The position numbers were made by a program, and so were the translations under genes. A stretch of 64,000 bases of DNA from the NCBI GenBank assembly GCA_905116865.2, contig CAJHNH020006656.1, positions 72,501 to 136,500 on the forward strand. The letters run 5' to 3'. This stretch comes from Candidula unifasciata (taxonomy: Eukaryota; Mollusca; Gastropoda; Stylommatophora; Geomitridae). Below the pieces are notes generated by a model. The model was not told where the DNA came from, ran no database searches, and saw only the letters and a list, made by a program, of their open reading frames with translations. Of this stretch, positions 60,201 to 63,860 are shown one piece after another; the stretch's first letter is position 1; each line of letters begins with the position of its first letter.

Positions 60201-61290
60201 ACGGATTGCAACGAACTGCCATGCATGGAGAGTCATGACCTCTGCCCTATGTGCCGCACTCGACACAAGAGGAAAGACTAACTAAGCCCTGATTTAGACA
60301 TAGGATAAACTTGACAGAAATGACCTTGATTTAGACAGAATTAACTGGGCAGAAATGACATCAAATGAAAAAAATTATTCAATACTTTGGTAAAATATAG
60401 ACCTCTAATCAGTCAGCATCATACACAAAAGGTTTTAACTTTATCACAGTATTTAATTTAATGGTCTGTTACTAAAAGTACTGCAGAGCAAGATTACACT
60501 GATCAACAATTAAAATATACCGGAAATGAAAATAGCTGATCTTAACTAACTTTAGTGTGCTGAAAACTAAAATGACATTAACAATTGTTGATTGGTTCTA
60601 GTTTTCAAGATATACTCTACTATTTACTTAATAAGGGTTAAATTACATATATAACACAACTGTTGTGGCTGGTTGCCTAATTTCTTCTCTAATGAACAAT
60701 AAAACTGTAACTTAAAGTTGATAATGCAGTCGTGCCTATGAGTACATCACCTTTGTGAATAAATATTTTATCTCTGGAAAAATTTTGCCATTTTTAGTCA
60801 GTGTTTCTTTCTTCATTAATACTGTCGTAGATAGAAATACCTAGGGCCTGTATGAGCAGCGCTGCAGTTCTGTAATGTATGCGGTGTGGTGAGGTGACAT
60901 TTCTCTCACGAAAACAAAATATAACTAAAGTGATAAAAAATACATACGGTTTGTATTTTGGTTGCAAAATAGGAGATCAAGATAAGAGCTGTGAGTCACA
61001 CATATGCTGCAGTTCATATGCTGCAAATCATAAACTATGGTTGACTAGCAAATGCTAAGAAATGTCTTTTGCAGTCCCAGTGATTTGAAGAGAGCAGTCT
61101 TTAGACTGGTTTATCTAAATTTATCTAAATTAAGTCCTATCTTTTTTTTTTTTTGTTTTTTTTGTTCCAGAATTATTGAAGTATAAATGTTCTCTTCAAT
61201 TTCAAGGTACCATTTGATATAGAGTTCTCCAAGGATTTCCTAGAAGGAAGAGTGGCCCTGGAACCTGAAAATGAGAAAGAGGAAGCATGG
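27067..61290 (+). CDS. Large WD40-repeat protein, WDR87/WDR97-like (21 exons traced, 3' end outside window)
   Basis: Exons: 27067-27220, 29751-29837, 31751-31860, 34906-35025, 36247-36323, 38169-38306, 39589-39668, 41124-41289, 42897-43103, 44134-44295, 46128-46232, 47126-47291, 48036-48110, 49857-50009, 50224-50314, 51900-52008, 54357-54508, 56258-56308, 57613-57648, 59137-59219, 61207-61290. All introns are GT-AG and every phase agrees: 2406 nt, 802 codons, no stop. WD-like blades recur, for example near residues 55-66 (SSGITTWKRD), 246-265 (SSLDSEVKVWSL), 285-305 (SLDGTVRMWSLDT) and 664-678 (SEDGCIKIWHEK), enough for two beta-propellers. The phrases TTVLPPPNISPLQ and CFLNNRGDLLVGY recall vertebrate WDR87/WDR97, proteins tied to cilia and sperm; this is family memory, not a search. 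The start Met is the first in frame after a stop at 26980, but an upstream exon is possible. The ORF is open at the last traced exon. Confidence 0.88.
27310..27500. repeat. Diverged direct repeat, two copies of about 90 bp
   Basis: TTGTAAATTTATGGCGGGTA at about 27315 and TTGTCAGTTCATGGCAGGTA at about 27415 start parallel blocks that both run through TTTTTAAC and CTAGAAT. The second copy contains TTAACTCTTTAGTACC, a TIR motif seen in other elements here. Confidence 0.55.
27490..27700 (+). mobile_element. Non-LTR retrotransposon tail
   Basis: Plus frame: VDRNKGRPKKK, WAMELENKVENIW, AVAKDRITWH, then LCSVWDKRQKNK. It follows the GRPK..W...R..W order of LINE ORF2 C-termini and is disrupted by a stop. 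Confidence 0.65.
27700..29145. other. Intron 1 of WD40 gene, central part
   Basis: CpG-poor sequence with no exon recognised. Possible remnants of a TTAA-type element (CCTTTCAGTACC at 28414; CTCAGAGGGTTAA at 28782) are too diverged to call. Confidence 0.35.
29150..29385 (-). repeat. SINE S1, antisense, old
   Basis: Antisense of the S1 body (GGCACTTGCTGGGTCTTATG, CCGCCTTTACTTCCTAGGGC) and head (ATCTAGCCACTGCACTACCA). Diverged. Confidence 0.65.
29500..29612 (-). mobile_element. 3' end of jockey-like LINE
   Basis: Begins with a GAGTTGAGTTGAGTTGAGTC tail (antisense of the CAACTC tail), then GACATCACAGCACTTGGGGC and TCATCTTCAGCAGCCAGC, matching antisense the ends at 53500-53610. Confidence 0.65.
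29751..29837 (+). CDS. WD40 gene exon 2
   Basis: Encodes VTYNERMRLFAIVDSSGITT then WKRDAVEPR, the first recognisable blade strand pair. Acceptor TAATAACAG, donor GTATGA, phase 1 to 1. Confidence 0.85.
30690..30955 (-). repeat. SINE S1, antisense, well preserved
   Basis: Antisense of the full family: ATAGGGCTAGACCTATATTT, GGTCGACCTGGGAGCCAAGG, and tRNA-like head CGAACCCACGACCTTCCGAT. CpG-rich against a CpG-poor intron, so probably recent. Confidence 0.8.
31751..31860 (+). CDS. WD40 gene exon 3
   Basis: Encodes VHRALVYPNYEYRLIANMVY then KKYNCYFVLAKDFSLK. The acceptor is ACAATATTAG: the stronger-looking CACAG seven bases later breaks the frame, so phase decided the choice. Ends in phase 0 at donor GTTTGT. 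Confidence 0.8.
32140..33160 (+). mobile_element. LINE ORF2 remnant: RNase H and C-terminal tail
   Basis: VYADGSAKKAKKG then, one frame over, GGGIYMEFPKCLQTEQTIST and SSNYRAQLDAHLVA form an RNase H start with its acidic residues. Next come MFRLRTGHNRLDQHTFKFFG, the LR.GHN.LN.H segment of such proteins, and FLKTILEGKVKGK. Multiple stops and shifts. Lies in intron 3 of the WD40 gene. Confidence 0.7.
33520..34300. repeat. 23-bp minisatellite, more than 30 copies
   Basis: Unit CTCTTCCACAGTGATGGCC plus TAAA. The left third uses a variant with AAGCCC in place of ATGGCC; 33890-34130 is nearly homogeneous in the ATGGCC form; the variants mix again at the right. No spacers, and the unit contains stops. 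Confidence 0.95.
34906..35025 (+). CDS. WD40 gene exon 4
   Basis: Forty codons, phase 0 to 0: VYNKDFVEMC..., MLFNPIRDELVTGGVAGTQ. The blade turn NP-DELVTGG is typical of the family. Acceptor TTTTCAG, donor GTAAGT. Confidence 0.9.
35195..35345 (+). repeat. SINE S1 fragment
   Basis: 3' body: GACCTTGGCCACCAGGG, GTCTTGGGATGTAAAGGTGG, CACATCACCTGTC. Confidence 0.5.
35530..35630 (-). repeat. R1 fragment
   Basis: GTTCACCACTGTAAACTCTG and CTGGTTGCTCATCCAACTCT parallel the R1 copies at 21840 and 40590. Confidence 0.5.
35590..36050 (+). mobile_element. Non-LTR retrotransposon tail, long
   Basis: Plus frame with few stops: ETWTIGKLVKTYLEAVEMWF, YRRLMRIP, DILKETDSRRELTAHIRKRQ, FGHMMRIRKLEYIVTVGKLK, then GRREAEGDRE. 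This is the post-RT region of a LINE ORF2 (M.RRL.RI, R...FGH..R, G.R.RGR). 5'-truncated, intron 4. The end of the same family recurs at 49155-49270. Confidence 0.75.
36095..36215 (-). repeat. SINE S1 head fragment, antisense
   Basis: GACTGGGTCGATCCCAGAGC and TTGGCAGGCAGGCACACCTA with CTAGCCACTATAC. It ends about 30 bases before exon 5. Confidence 0.5.
36247..36323 (+). CDS. WD40 gene exon 5
   Basis: VWGFYQQSVDKFGDLRAHGS and YGLTLK. The opening VW completes the blade begun in exon 4. Ends in phase 2 at GTAGGT. Confidence 0.88.
36440..37040 (-). mobile_element. LINE reverse transcriptase fragment, antisense
   Basis: Minus strand: ENKQLEDLQSVGDIVLLNTK then SNDIQRKTGNLAQNSIKKWA and, further on, AYLGDTQGNK. 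This is the RT palm with the A/FADD box altered to SVGD and the later YLG motif. Stops are present; inactive. The jockey-like 3' end motif also sits at 36655-36735 within it. Confidence 0.6.
37225..37400 (-). repeat. SINE S2 fragment, antisense
   Basis: TTAGCCATTGCTTTCTGAAT, TATCACTGTCGAAACCAATG and AACCCTTGATC (degenerate B-box). Confidence 0.6.
38169..38306 (+). CDS. WD40 gene exon 6
   Basis: WVKHVELDHSLEHLYCCSDH then DLYVYDLEGNLLFKFER: a complete blade ending YDLEG. Donor GTTCTG is non-ideal but fixed by phase; a SINE begins about 40 bases further on. Confidence 0.88.
38345..38455 (+). repeat. SINE S1 head fragment
   Basis: GCTGCAGTAGCACAGTGGCT, AGCATACTTGTCTTATAGTC and GATTTGAATTCAC (B-box-like), starting about 40 bases after exon 6. 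Confidence 0.6.
38455..39130. other. CpG-rich insertion-like block in intron 6
   Basis: CpG and G/C content rises sharply compared with the surrounding intron (CGGCCGGAGCC, GAGCAAGAAGTACTGC, AGGCGCGATG), with a G13 tract at 38555. Open frames of 60-89 codons on both strands have no known domain. Probably a young transposon of unknown class. Confidence 0.4.
39589..39668 (+). CDS. WD40 gene exon 7
   Basis: AHSMSITGCRYSRHATVLIT then SSLDSE: start of a canonical WD repeat (histidine in the loop, SLD turn) finished by exon 8. Confidence 0.9.
39740..40150 (+). mobile_element. Non-LTR retrotransposon tail
   Basis: Across two frames: MKCLRKILRILWTDKKETK, FGIMMAWRE, DGVSGKLSRGQPP, WMQDIRDALIMKTCRAGELA and RERKIFRHTMKGAMF. 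This is the C-terminal region of a LINE ORF2, 5'-truncated, in intron 7 next to exon 7. Confidence 0.7.
40295..40545 (+). repeat. SINE S1, full-length
   Basis: Head CCGTGGTCTAGCGGCTAGAT, B-box-like GTGGGTTTGGGTCC, body CAGGTCGATCCAGTCTTCAG, and 3' GGTCTATAAAATATAGGTCT. Second-best copy in the window. Confidence 0.85.
40575..40765 (-). repeat. Interspersed repeat R1
   Basis: GTAAACTCTCATATAAAGCT, CCACTTCTGGACTTTGGTTT, GCATGCACATCCATTTAACA and AAGATGCACTCCAACTTTAA. Confidence 0.65.
41124..41289 (+). CDS. WD40 gene exon 8
   Basis: VKVWSLLGGLVHIFRGHSRA then VTNLILHP and ITCSLDGTVRMWSLDT. The clearest WD40 unit: GH dipeptide, structural Asp in the SLDG turn, and W near the end. This exon alone establishes the family. 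Confidence 0.95.
41355..41625 (+). repeat. SINE S1, diverged full copy
   Basis: TAGTAGCTAGAAACTCACCT (head), GGGAAGTAAAGGTGGCTGTC, ACAACACCACCCACTGATTG and GGTCTATATAAATATAAGGC. Begins about 65 bases after exon 8. Confidence 0.7.
41713..41845. repeat. 65-bp tandem duplication
   Basis: Two head-to-tail copies of a unit starting TAGGGGGATGTGATGTTGTC and ending TTAATTGTAACTAGAA, nearly identical. Recent local duplication in intron 8. Confidence 0.9.
42520..42655 (-). mobile_element. 3' end of jockey-like LINE, old
   Basis: TTGACATAACAGCTTTTACA, TCCTGTTCCCATCTT and CAGTGGTACCAGTAGCAGTC correspond antisense to the ending at 61620-61740. Strongly diverged. Confidence 0.45.
42660..42805. mobile_element. 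TTAA-flanked MITE, 146 bp
   Basis: Perfect inverted ends TTAACTCTTTGAGTCCC / GGGACTCAAAGAGTTAA, with TTAA outermost on both sides (the piggyBac-type target). Interior is AT-rich and noncoding. The sister element lies at 59447-59591. Ends 92 bases before exon 9. Confidence 0.88.
42897..43103 (+). CDS. WD40 gene exon 9
   Basis: VVVSVDGLQWMGLTDDNLLY, RALTLWNLNY, then IRSPVTQMVRCGCKGKTTRI. It spans the link between two propeller blades. Acceptor TTGTTGCAG lies about 90 bases after a MITE. Confidence 0.92.
43110..44050. other. Intron 9 of WD40 gene
   Basis: No element identified with confidence. A T tract at 44065-44082 precedes the exon 10 acceptor. Confidence 0.35.
44134..44295 (+). CDS. WD40 gene exon 10
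   Basis: VRIMARSNIKSLTTVLPPPN, ISPLQHIMSVCYSREFSVVY, then LINPQEIWVYTAR. Acceptor TTTTATCTCAG, donor GTAAAA, phase 2 at both ends. Confidence 0.92.
44440..44912 (+). mobile_element. RTE-like LINE ORF2 C-terminus with ACTA tail
   Basis: Open frame of 148 codons: VLTYGCESWKSSVSIDKKLV, AFENRCLRKLLNVHW, YVSDFIRMRRWNYIGHVLRM, GKRKQGRPKETLRRTI, then ALCAIFGTRGITN. This is the standard post-RT region (YGCE.W, F..RCLR, W.GHVLR, GKR..GRP). It ends in ACTAACTAACTAAC. 5'-truncated but uninterrupted, so relatively young. Intron 10. Confidence 0.85.
45810..45940. repeat. Interspersed repeat R2
   Basis: GTCAAAGGTGACTCATTAGG, GGCTGAAATGTACAGATATC and CTAGCTGTAAACCACACCTG align with 58490-58620. The GTGACTNATTAGG core resembles the R1 core (CCGACTAATTGGG). 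Confidence 0.6.
46128..46232 (+). CDS. WD40 gene exon 11
   Basis: TDPACRVAIWHMTDIQKKLS continuing to GLAGSKNHIS. Acceptor TTGTTTCAG, donor GTAAGA. Confidence 0.9.
46965..47085. repeat. Alternating purine-pyrimidine tract (CA/CG)n
   Basis: CACACA, then CGCACGCATGCATGC, CGCGCGCGCG and CACACA again: about 115 bases of nearly unbroken alternation, including a GC run. Strong Z-DNA potential, 43 bases before exon 12. Confidence 0.92.
47126..47291 (+). CDS. WD40 gene exon 12
   Basis: A charged, lysine-rich loop (DKPSTLPAAKENKNEG) then CCCITVLPSAVTVWSS and DSYLLVGLE. It lies 43 bases after an alternating purine-pyrimidine tract. Ends in phase 0. Confidence 0.9.
47390..47695 (+). mobile_element. Non-LTR retrotransposon tail, degraded
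   Basis: EKQEIKWIGRLVRIKNALKN then KARGSIRKS-like residues and a GATGATGATGATGA tail. KW.G.LVRI is the W.GH..R motif of LINE ORF2 tails. Stops present. Confidence 0.6.
47765..48015 (+). repeat. SINE S2, near full-length
   Basis: TAGCTCATAGTTGGGAGATA, B-box AGGTTCGATTCC, GGCACTGGTACCAAGAGCCT and end GGATAGACAACTAACTTAC. Ends about 15 bases before exon 13. Confidence 0.75.
48036..48110 (+). CDS. WD40 gene exon 13
   Basis: DGRILFMDPVIKGERYLELK then TGKDP, completing the LVGLEDG turn begun in exon 12. Phase 0 to 0; donor GTAAGT. Confidence 0.9.
48410..48990 (-). other. CpG-rich unknown insertion in intron 13
   Basis: Begins near a C15 tract (48457-48472). Composition differs from the intron. 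A minus frame of 101 codons (48505-48810) contains KKIRTPEVPRYFIV and ends CLLCLG; not recognised. Possibly a fragment of a retroelement, or a short exon-rich insertion. Function is not assignable. Confidence 0.35.
49060..49160 (-). repeat. SINE S2 3' fragment, antisense
   Basis: GTTAAGTTAGTTTTTTTATC, GGATGTTGCAGAACCAACAC and ATATTTTGGCTTTTTTGG. Confidence 0.55.
49155..49275 (+). mobile_element. Retrotransposon tail end
   Basis: GATCATCTGTATTAGAGCTG and CCAATGCTGCATGGACTTTA repeat the end of the element at 35935-36045. AAGAAGAAG-type terminus. Confidence 0.6.
49857..50009 (+). CDS. WD40 gene exon 14
   Basis: VLEMCQDNAHGALVTVHKVK, then VVRILVWCVPDLTLQHELFT and AAGLKDFVRE. Phase 0 to 0; acceptor ATCCTACAG, donor GTGAGA. 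Confidence 0.9.
50224..50314 (+). CDS. WD40 gene exon 15
   Basis: SSILMTGHASGSVVFHTLEP then VRDVGHHKTR. The GHASGSV turn is blade-like. The preceding intron is only 214 bases, the shortest in the gene. Confidence 0.9.
50395..50520 (+). repeat. SINE S1 fragment
   Basis: GGCTCTCAGGTTGACCTAAC, ATGTTCTGAGAAGTAAATGC and GCCAGCGTGATATAATCACA. A second 3' piece is at 50915-50960 (GAGTGCTGATTTGTCTATAA), so R3 seems to be inserted inside this SINE. Confidence 0.5.
50505..50890 (-). mobile_element. Unknown repeat R3, copy 1
   Basis: Aligns over about 380 bases with 57060-57480: GTGGATTTCATTTG, AACTGCTGATTTGTTG, GTGCTGGACTGTTT, TTTCACAAGGGACAGTGA and GAACAGAGCAACAATGGG. Minus frames are partly open. 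Flanked by two halves of an S1 SINE. Confidence 0.6.
51900..52008 (+). CDS. WD40 gene exon 16
   Basis: VPMYEELINMNHKPEHLASV then TVDVCTALKIFCSC. Ends in phase 2 inside a blade turn completed by exon 17. Confidence 0.9.
52064..52250. mobile_element. Snapback MITE with about 67-bp arms
   Basis: The left arm TTGCACAGTTTACTGTCAGG...CATTACTACAG is mirrored by the right arm ...CTGTAGTAATGCACCTGACG...AATTGTGCAG, with an AT-rich loop of about 40 bases. It could fold into a long hairpin. The class is unclear; outer repeats of TATTGTGCAATG suggest terminal duplication. Intron 16. Confidence 0.75.
53007..53088. mobile_element. Short TTAA hairpin element
   Basis: Ends TTAAAAACTCTTTTAGTACC and, antisense, TTAACTCTTTCAGTACC. 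Same TIR theme as the 146-bp MITE at 42660, with TTAA on both sides. 82 bp. Confidence 0.6.
53390..53620 (+). mobile_element. Jockey-like LINE 3' end
   Basis: Plus frame: RMRHLGVTRGSGWLTTLRGK, TFNQIVTGTISIGT, and after a stop a CCDVNS end with a CAACTCAACTCA tail. About 75-80% like 21340-21575 by eye. Intron 16. Confidence 0.75.
54357..54508 (+). CDS. WD40 gene exon 17
   Basis: SEDGCIKIWHEKVLLTEIML, then SSLSSVCFLNNRGDLLVGYQ and HIFYIDHTK: the last clear blades. A SINE starts within about 10 bases of the donor GTGAGG. Confidence 0.92.
54510..54620 (+). repeat. SINE S1 head, at the exon 17 donor
   Basis: GGGAGCCATGGTAGTGCAGT, TGACTAGAAACTTGCCTGCT and AGGGTTCAAATCC (B-box). It starts within about 10 bases of the exon 17 donor. 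Confidence 0.7.
54880..55045 (+). repeat. G tract and SINE S1 3' fragment
   Basis: A run of 16 G (54887-54902), then GATCAACCCAGCTTAAAATG, GTAAAGACAGCCTTCATGAT and ACATCACCCATTGAGTGCCC. Confidence 0.65.
55300..55340. repeat. C-rich tract
   Basis: Runs of C broken by CACCACCAC. i-motif/G4-prone. Confidence 0.8.
55942..56190. repeat. 16-bp minisatellite, about 15 copies
   Basis: Perfect head-to-tail TGTATCTTCTGTTGCT. The unit has no stop in either direction and 16 = 1 mod 3, so every frame cycles through all three readings and stays open on both strands. It lies in intron 17, 70 bases before exon 18. Confidence 0.97.
56258..56308 (+). CDS. WD40 gene exon 18
   Basis: A 51-nt exon: VCPQLEIPESDVDSFDK. 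Acidic, outside the propeller. Supported by phase (1 to 1) and good splice sites. Confidence 0.8.
56900..57490 (-). mobile_element. Unknown repeat R3, copy 2 (longer)
   Basis: A CpG-containing block homologous to 50505-50890 with about 160 extra bases on its left. Minus frame 56893-57240 (115 codons): AAAHPINFSHIRAPPILR, TSRHFLNLQFTPPRW, then MEKKCNGHRLAEATN. Could be an ORF1-like or unknown transposon protein; not recognised. Intron 18. Confidence 0.5.
57613..57648 (+). CDS. WD40 gene exon 19 (micro-exon)
   Basis: Only 36 nt: VPHDSDIVRSAR. It keeps the phase (1 to 1), with acceptor TTCTTTTAG and donor GTATAT. It could be skipped without a frameshift, so it may be alternative. Confidence 0.65.
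58490..58625. repeat. Interspersed repeat R2
   Basis: ATAAAAGGTGATTAATTAGG, TGCTGAAATCAGATGTGTTT and CCTGGCTGTAAACCATAACC; pair of 45810-45940. Confidence 0.6.
59137..59219 (+). CDS. WD40 gene exon 20
   Basis: ESYICEDPAVLNEGVAPNHD then HVTLENYL. Phase 1 to 0; acceptor TTTCACCAG. A TG microsatellite begins about 30 bases after the donor. Confidence 0.85.
59245..59302. repeat. (TG)n microsatellite
   Basis: TG runs with CG interruptions, starting about 28 bases after exon 20. Confidence 0.9.
59447..59591. mobile_element. TTAA-flanked MITE, 145 bp
   Basis: TIRs TTAACTCTTTGAGTCCC / GGGACTCAAAGAGTTAA are identical to those at 42660-42805; the interiors are related in opposite orientation (GTTTAGCATCACAGGC here versus GCCTGTGATGCTAAAC there). 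TTAA on both sides. Confidence 0.88.
59600..59720 (-). repeat. SINE S1 fragment, antisense
   Basis: GGCACTGAGTGATGTGGTCA, CCCATTTACTTTAGAGGACA and TAGGCTGGTTCAATCTGGGA. Confidence 0.5.
59762..59935. mobile_element. hAT-like fragment, sister of 19630
   Basis: CCAGGGTTATTTAATTGGCG, CCTCTGACCCATGACGATCC and TTTTCAACATTCTGGGCCCT follow the same order as 19630-19795. Confidence 0.5.
59970..60290 (+). mobile_element. RTE-like LINE ORF2 C-terminus, short copy
   Basis: RQESRQEYVSNFIRKRRWNY, VGHALRMDKSRLPYQALIWT, GKRSRRRPRETLRRTI and ALCAALDTRGKTN, colinear with 44580-44905. Uninterrupted but 5'-truncated; ends GACTAACTAA. Intron 20. Confidence 0.82.
61207..61290 (+). CDS. WD40 gene exon 21 (last in window)
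   Basis: VPFDIEFSKDFLEGRVALEP then ENEKEEAW. Phase 0 to 0; donor GTATGT. The next exon must lie to the right; an AG at 63998-63999 could be its acceptor. Confidence 0.85.
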
Positions 61291-61610
61291 GTATGTTTGT
61301 CTGTTCATGAATATGGATCTTCATCAAACTTTTCTCAGAGTAGACTTTGTCGAGAAAGCCACAAGTACAATCTTGTCATTAAAACAAACCCTAGTATGTC
61401 AAGGAATCCACAAATTCTGCCACTACAGGAAAAACAAACGAGTGAATTTTAAATCTGTAACTTCATTTGTAATTACTAACAGTTCTCAATACCTTGAAAA
61501 AATATAAATGTATAGTGCAGAATAAAAGCCAATTTGCACATTTACGTCAATGATGTATTCACTGGTAGGGACCAATAACACTTATAATTGTTTAATTGAT
61601 TTGATTTGAT

Positions 61611-63060
61611 TCAAGTATCGATATCACAGCACTTGGGGCATTCCCATACACGCTCCGTCCCCATATTCAGCAGCCAGTGAAGTATTCTGATACTAATGGT
61701 GCCAGTAGCATTCTGATTACATGTCCGTCTTGCCTTTCCTCTGAACCTCAAGCATCTGCCAGAACCTTGTGATCCATATGCTCCTCTGAACTGTACACAC
61801 TCTCCCACAAGGCAATAACCATGTCTGCCTTATCATACATCAGTATTCCACCAAGTTGTGCAGAGCCAGCCAGTCTGTCTGCCTGTTAATTTCCCAACAC
61901 ACTGGCGTCCATGGCTTCCCTTTTATCAGCCCCTGACTCTTAACTGTACCCAGAGCTTCATGTAAAGGGTGGTCTGTGTCTGCAGCTACCCTGAGAAATG
62001 ACTTCACCTGCAGCACCTTGTGCCTACCTGAAACAGTCAGCAAACCAAGGATGTATTGCATACACACTGGCGTAGCACGGTGAAAAAATCCAGACAATAC
62101 TCCTCACCCGTGTCCTCCGCAGCGAAGCATGCCACTCTGCATGAAGCATACCTGTCCTGATCTTCCTCAGCCTACTTTCTGAGTCAGGTACAATCACGAT
62201 GTGTGTGTGTCGTGTTCTCCAGCCAGCGGAAAGCTGCAGTGACTGCCTCCACCTCCATTCTGAAACTGGATGTTGTGATATAATATGCTAGGCTCTCCTG
62301 CACCAAACGTCGACCATTAACTTTTTCTAAGAAGCCCCAAGCACTTCTTTTGCCTCTTGACACTGAACCGTCTGTGTAAATGATAAAATCCTCTAAGCAA
62401 GCATTATCTTGAATTATTTGCTGAATTTCCACCTCTGTGGTACCTGCTGGCCAGTCTCTGCATTCCCCGCTAAGTGTGATTATGACCCTACACAAGTCTG
62501 ACTGTTCAGGTGACACTTTGACCCACTCCTCTCCTCGCCTAATGTTCTCAAGGATACAAACCTGTCTGATTGTGTCTTCTGCCTGCGCTATCCATGACTT
62601 CCCTTTTATCAGCCACTGACTCTTAACTGTACCCAGAGCTTCATGTAAAGGGTGGTCTGTGTCTGCAGCTACCCTGAGATATGACTTCACCTGCAGCACC
62701 TTGTGCCTACCTGAAACAGTCAGCAAACCAAGGATGTATTGCATACACACCACTAGGGTGTCTCTGGTTCAAACAAGAATTACCTGCATAGCTGCGTTAT
62801 GTATGCGCTCTAGTTTGTCCCTCTGACTCTTTGAGACGGTAAGCGATCCCAGACCATAATTAACCACTGACAGGATCAGATGCTGATATAGTGTGAAAAG
62901 CATTCTCTGTCTATGTCAATTGCAGCCATAGTCTTAAGTGCACTAATTCCTTTTTGGCATTTTGTCACAACACTCTCCACATGGTCCTTAAAGGACAGGC
63001 TCCTGTCAAATGTAATTTCCAGATACTTCAGTTTTCTCTCTCTGTTTAATTATTGATCTA
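61611..63060 (-). mobile_element. Jockey-like LINE ORF2 remnant with internal 158-bp duplication
   Basis: In minus order: 63060-62760 is the end of RT (KYLEITFDRSLSFKDHVESV, KCQKGISALKTMAA); 62753-62184 is the connection and RNase H (YILGLLTVSGRHKVLQVK, then DFIIYTDGSVSRGKRSAWGF and METE-like MEVEAVTAAFRWLE with catalytic acids); 61840-61905 is the RNase H end (QADRLAGSAQLGG in a shifted frame); 61830-61611 is the 3' tail (GTISIRILHWLLNMGTERVW, then ECPKCCDI). Block 61910-62067 repeats 62593-62750 almost exactly. Frameshifts are present. Intron 21. Confidence 0.8.
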
Positions 63061-63489
63061 TATAAGTCTTTCAGTACTAAAAAAGCACCATAAATTAATT
63101 GTTAATTCCAAAGAAAATAGGATGCTCTTCCCATCTGTGATCACATGTCATTGACCACAAACTTTTTAACCTGTTGATTCTTCTTCTTTTTCTGCCCTTT
63201 TATTCTATTGTGGATCACAGGCCTTCAGCCAGCTGACACCAAATGGTCCTATCTTTTGCAGTCACATGCAGCTCACCTCTCTCTTTTTAATCTCACTCTC
63301 TGGCTTCCTTCTCTGTGCATTTTATGGTCTGAAATTATTTTTATAATGCATTGGGTTCCGGTGTAAAGGCATTCTAGTTATATTGTTCTCAGGTTTTCTC
63401 AATGTGTGTTATATTCAGCACCAGCCTGTTTTCTTCAACTCTTGATTCACTAGAATTTGTTTTGTTCTCTCTCAGAGTTTCACATTAGG

Positions 63490-63570
63490 GTTTAATCGTT
63501 GATTGGTCTATAAAACAGAGTACAGCTCCTAATGCATGATGCACCAAAGACATGAAAGTGGTTGTTTACT
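63490..63570 (+). repeat. SINE S1 3' fragment
   Basis: GATTGGTCTATAAAACAGAG and CACCAAAGACATGAAAGTGG. Confidence 0.5.
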
Positions 63571-63639
63571 AGTTCTTTACTTACCCATGCTCTCTCACAA
63601 TCAAGTTTGCCATTTGTCACATTTATTTCTCCTTTTGTT

Positions 63640-63860
63640 AAATAGAGTTAGCTGCATATCCTTTACAGGATGGTGCAAAACCAACATTAGCATTTTTTGG
63701 CTGCTATGGTTGTTCTAGGCACATTTATGTTCAGTTAGTTTGCCATTGCTTCTGAACAGTTGATCTCGATATCACTGTCGCAACCAACGCAAGATGGTCT
63801 GATGCCAAATCGCCTGCACCTGGGATCAAACCCGGTACCTCAGCTTATGACATGTCCACA
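63640..63860 (-). repeat. SINE S2, antisense, near full-length
   Basis: TAGAGTTAGCTGCATATCCT, GTTAGTTTGCCATTGCTTCT, TATCACTGTCGCAACCAACG, and B-box GGGATCAAACCCGGTACC. Confidence 0.75.
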
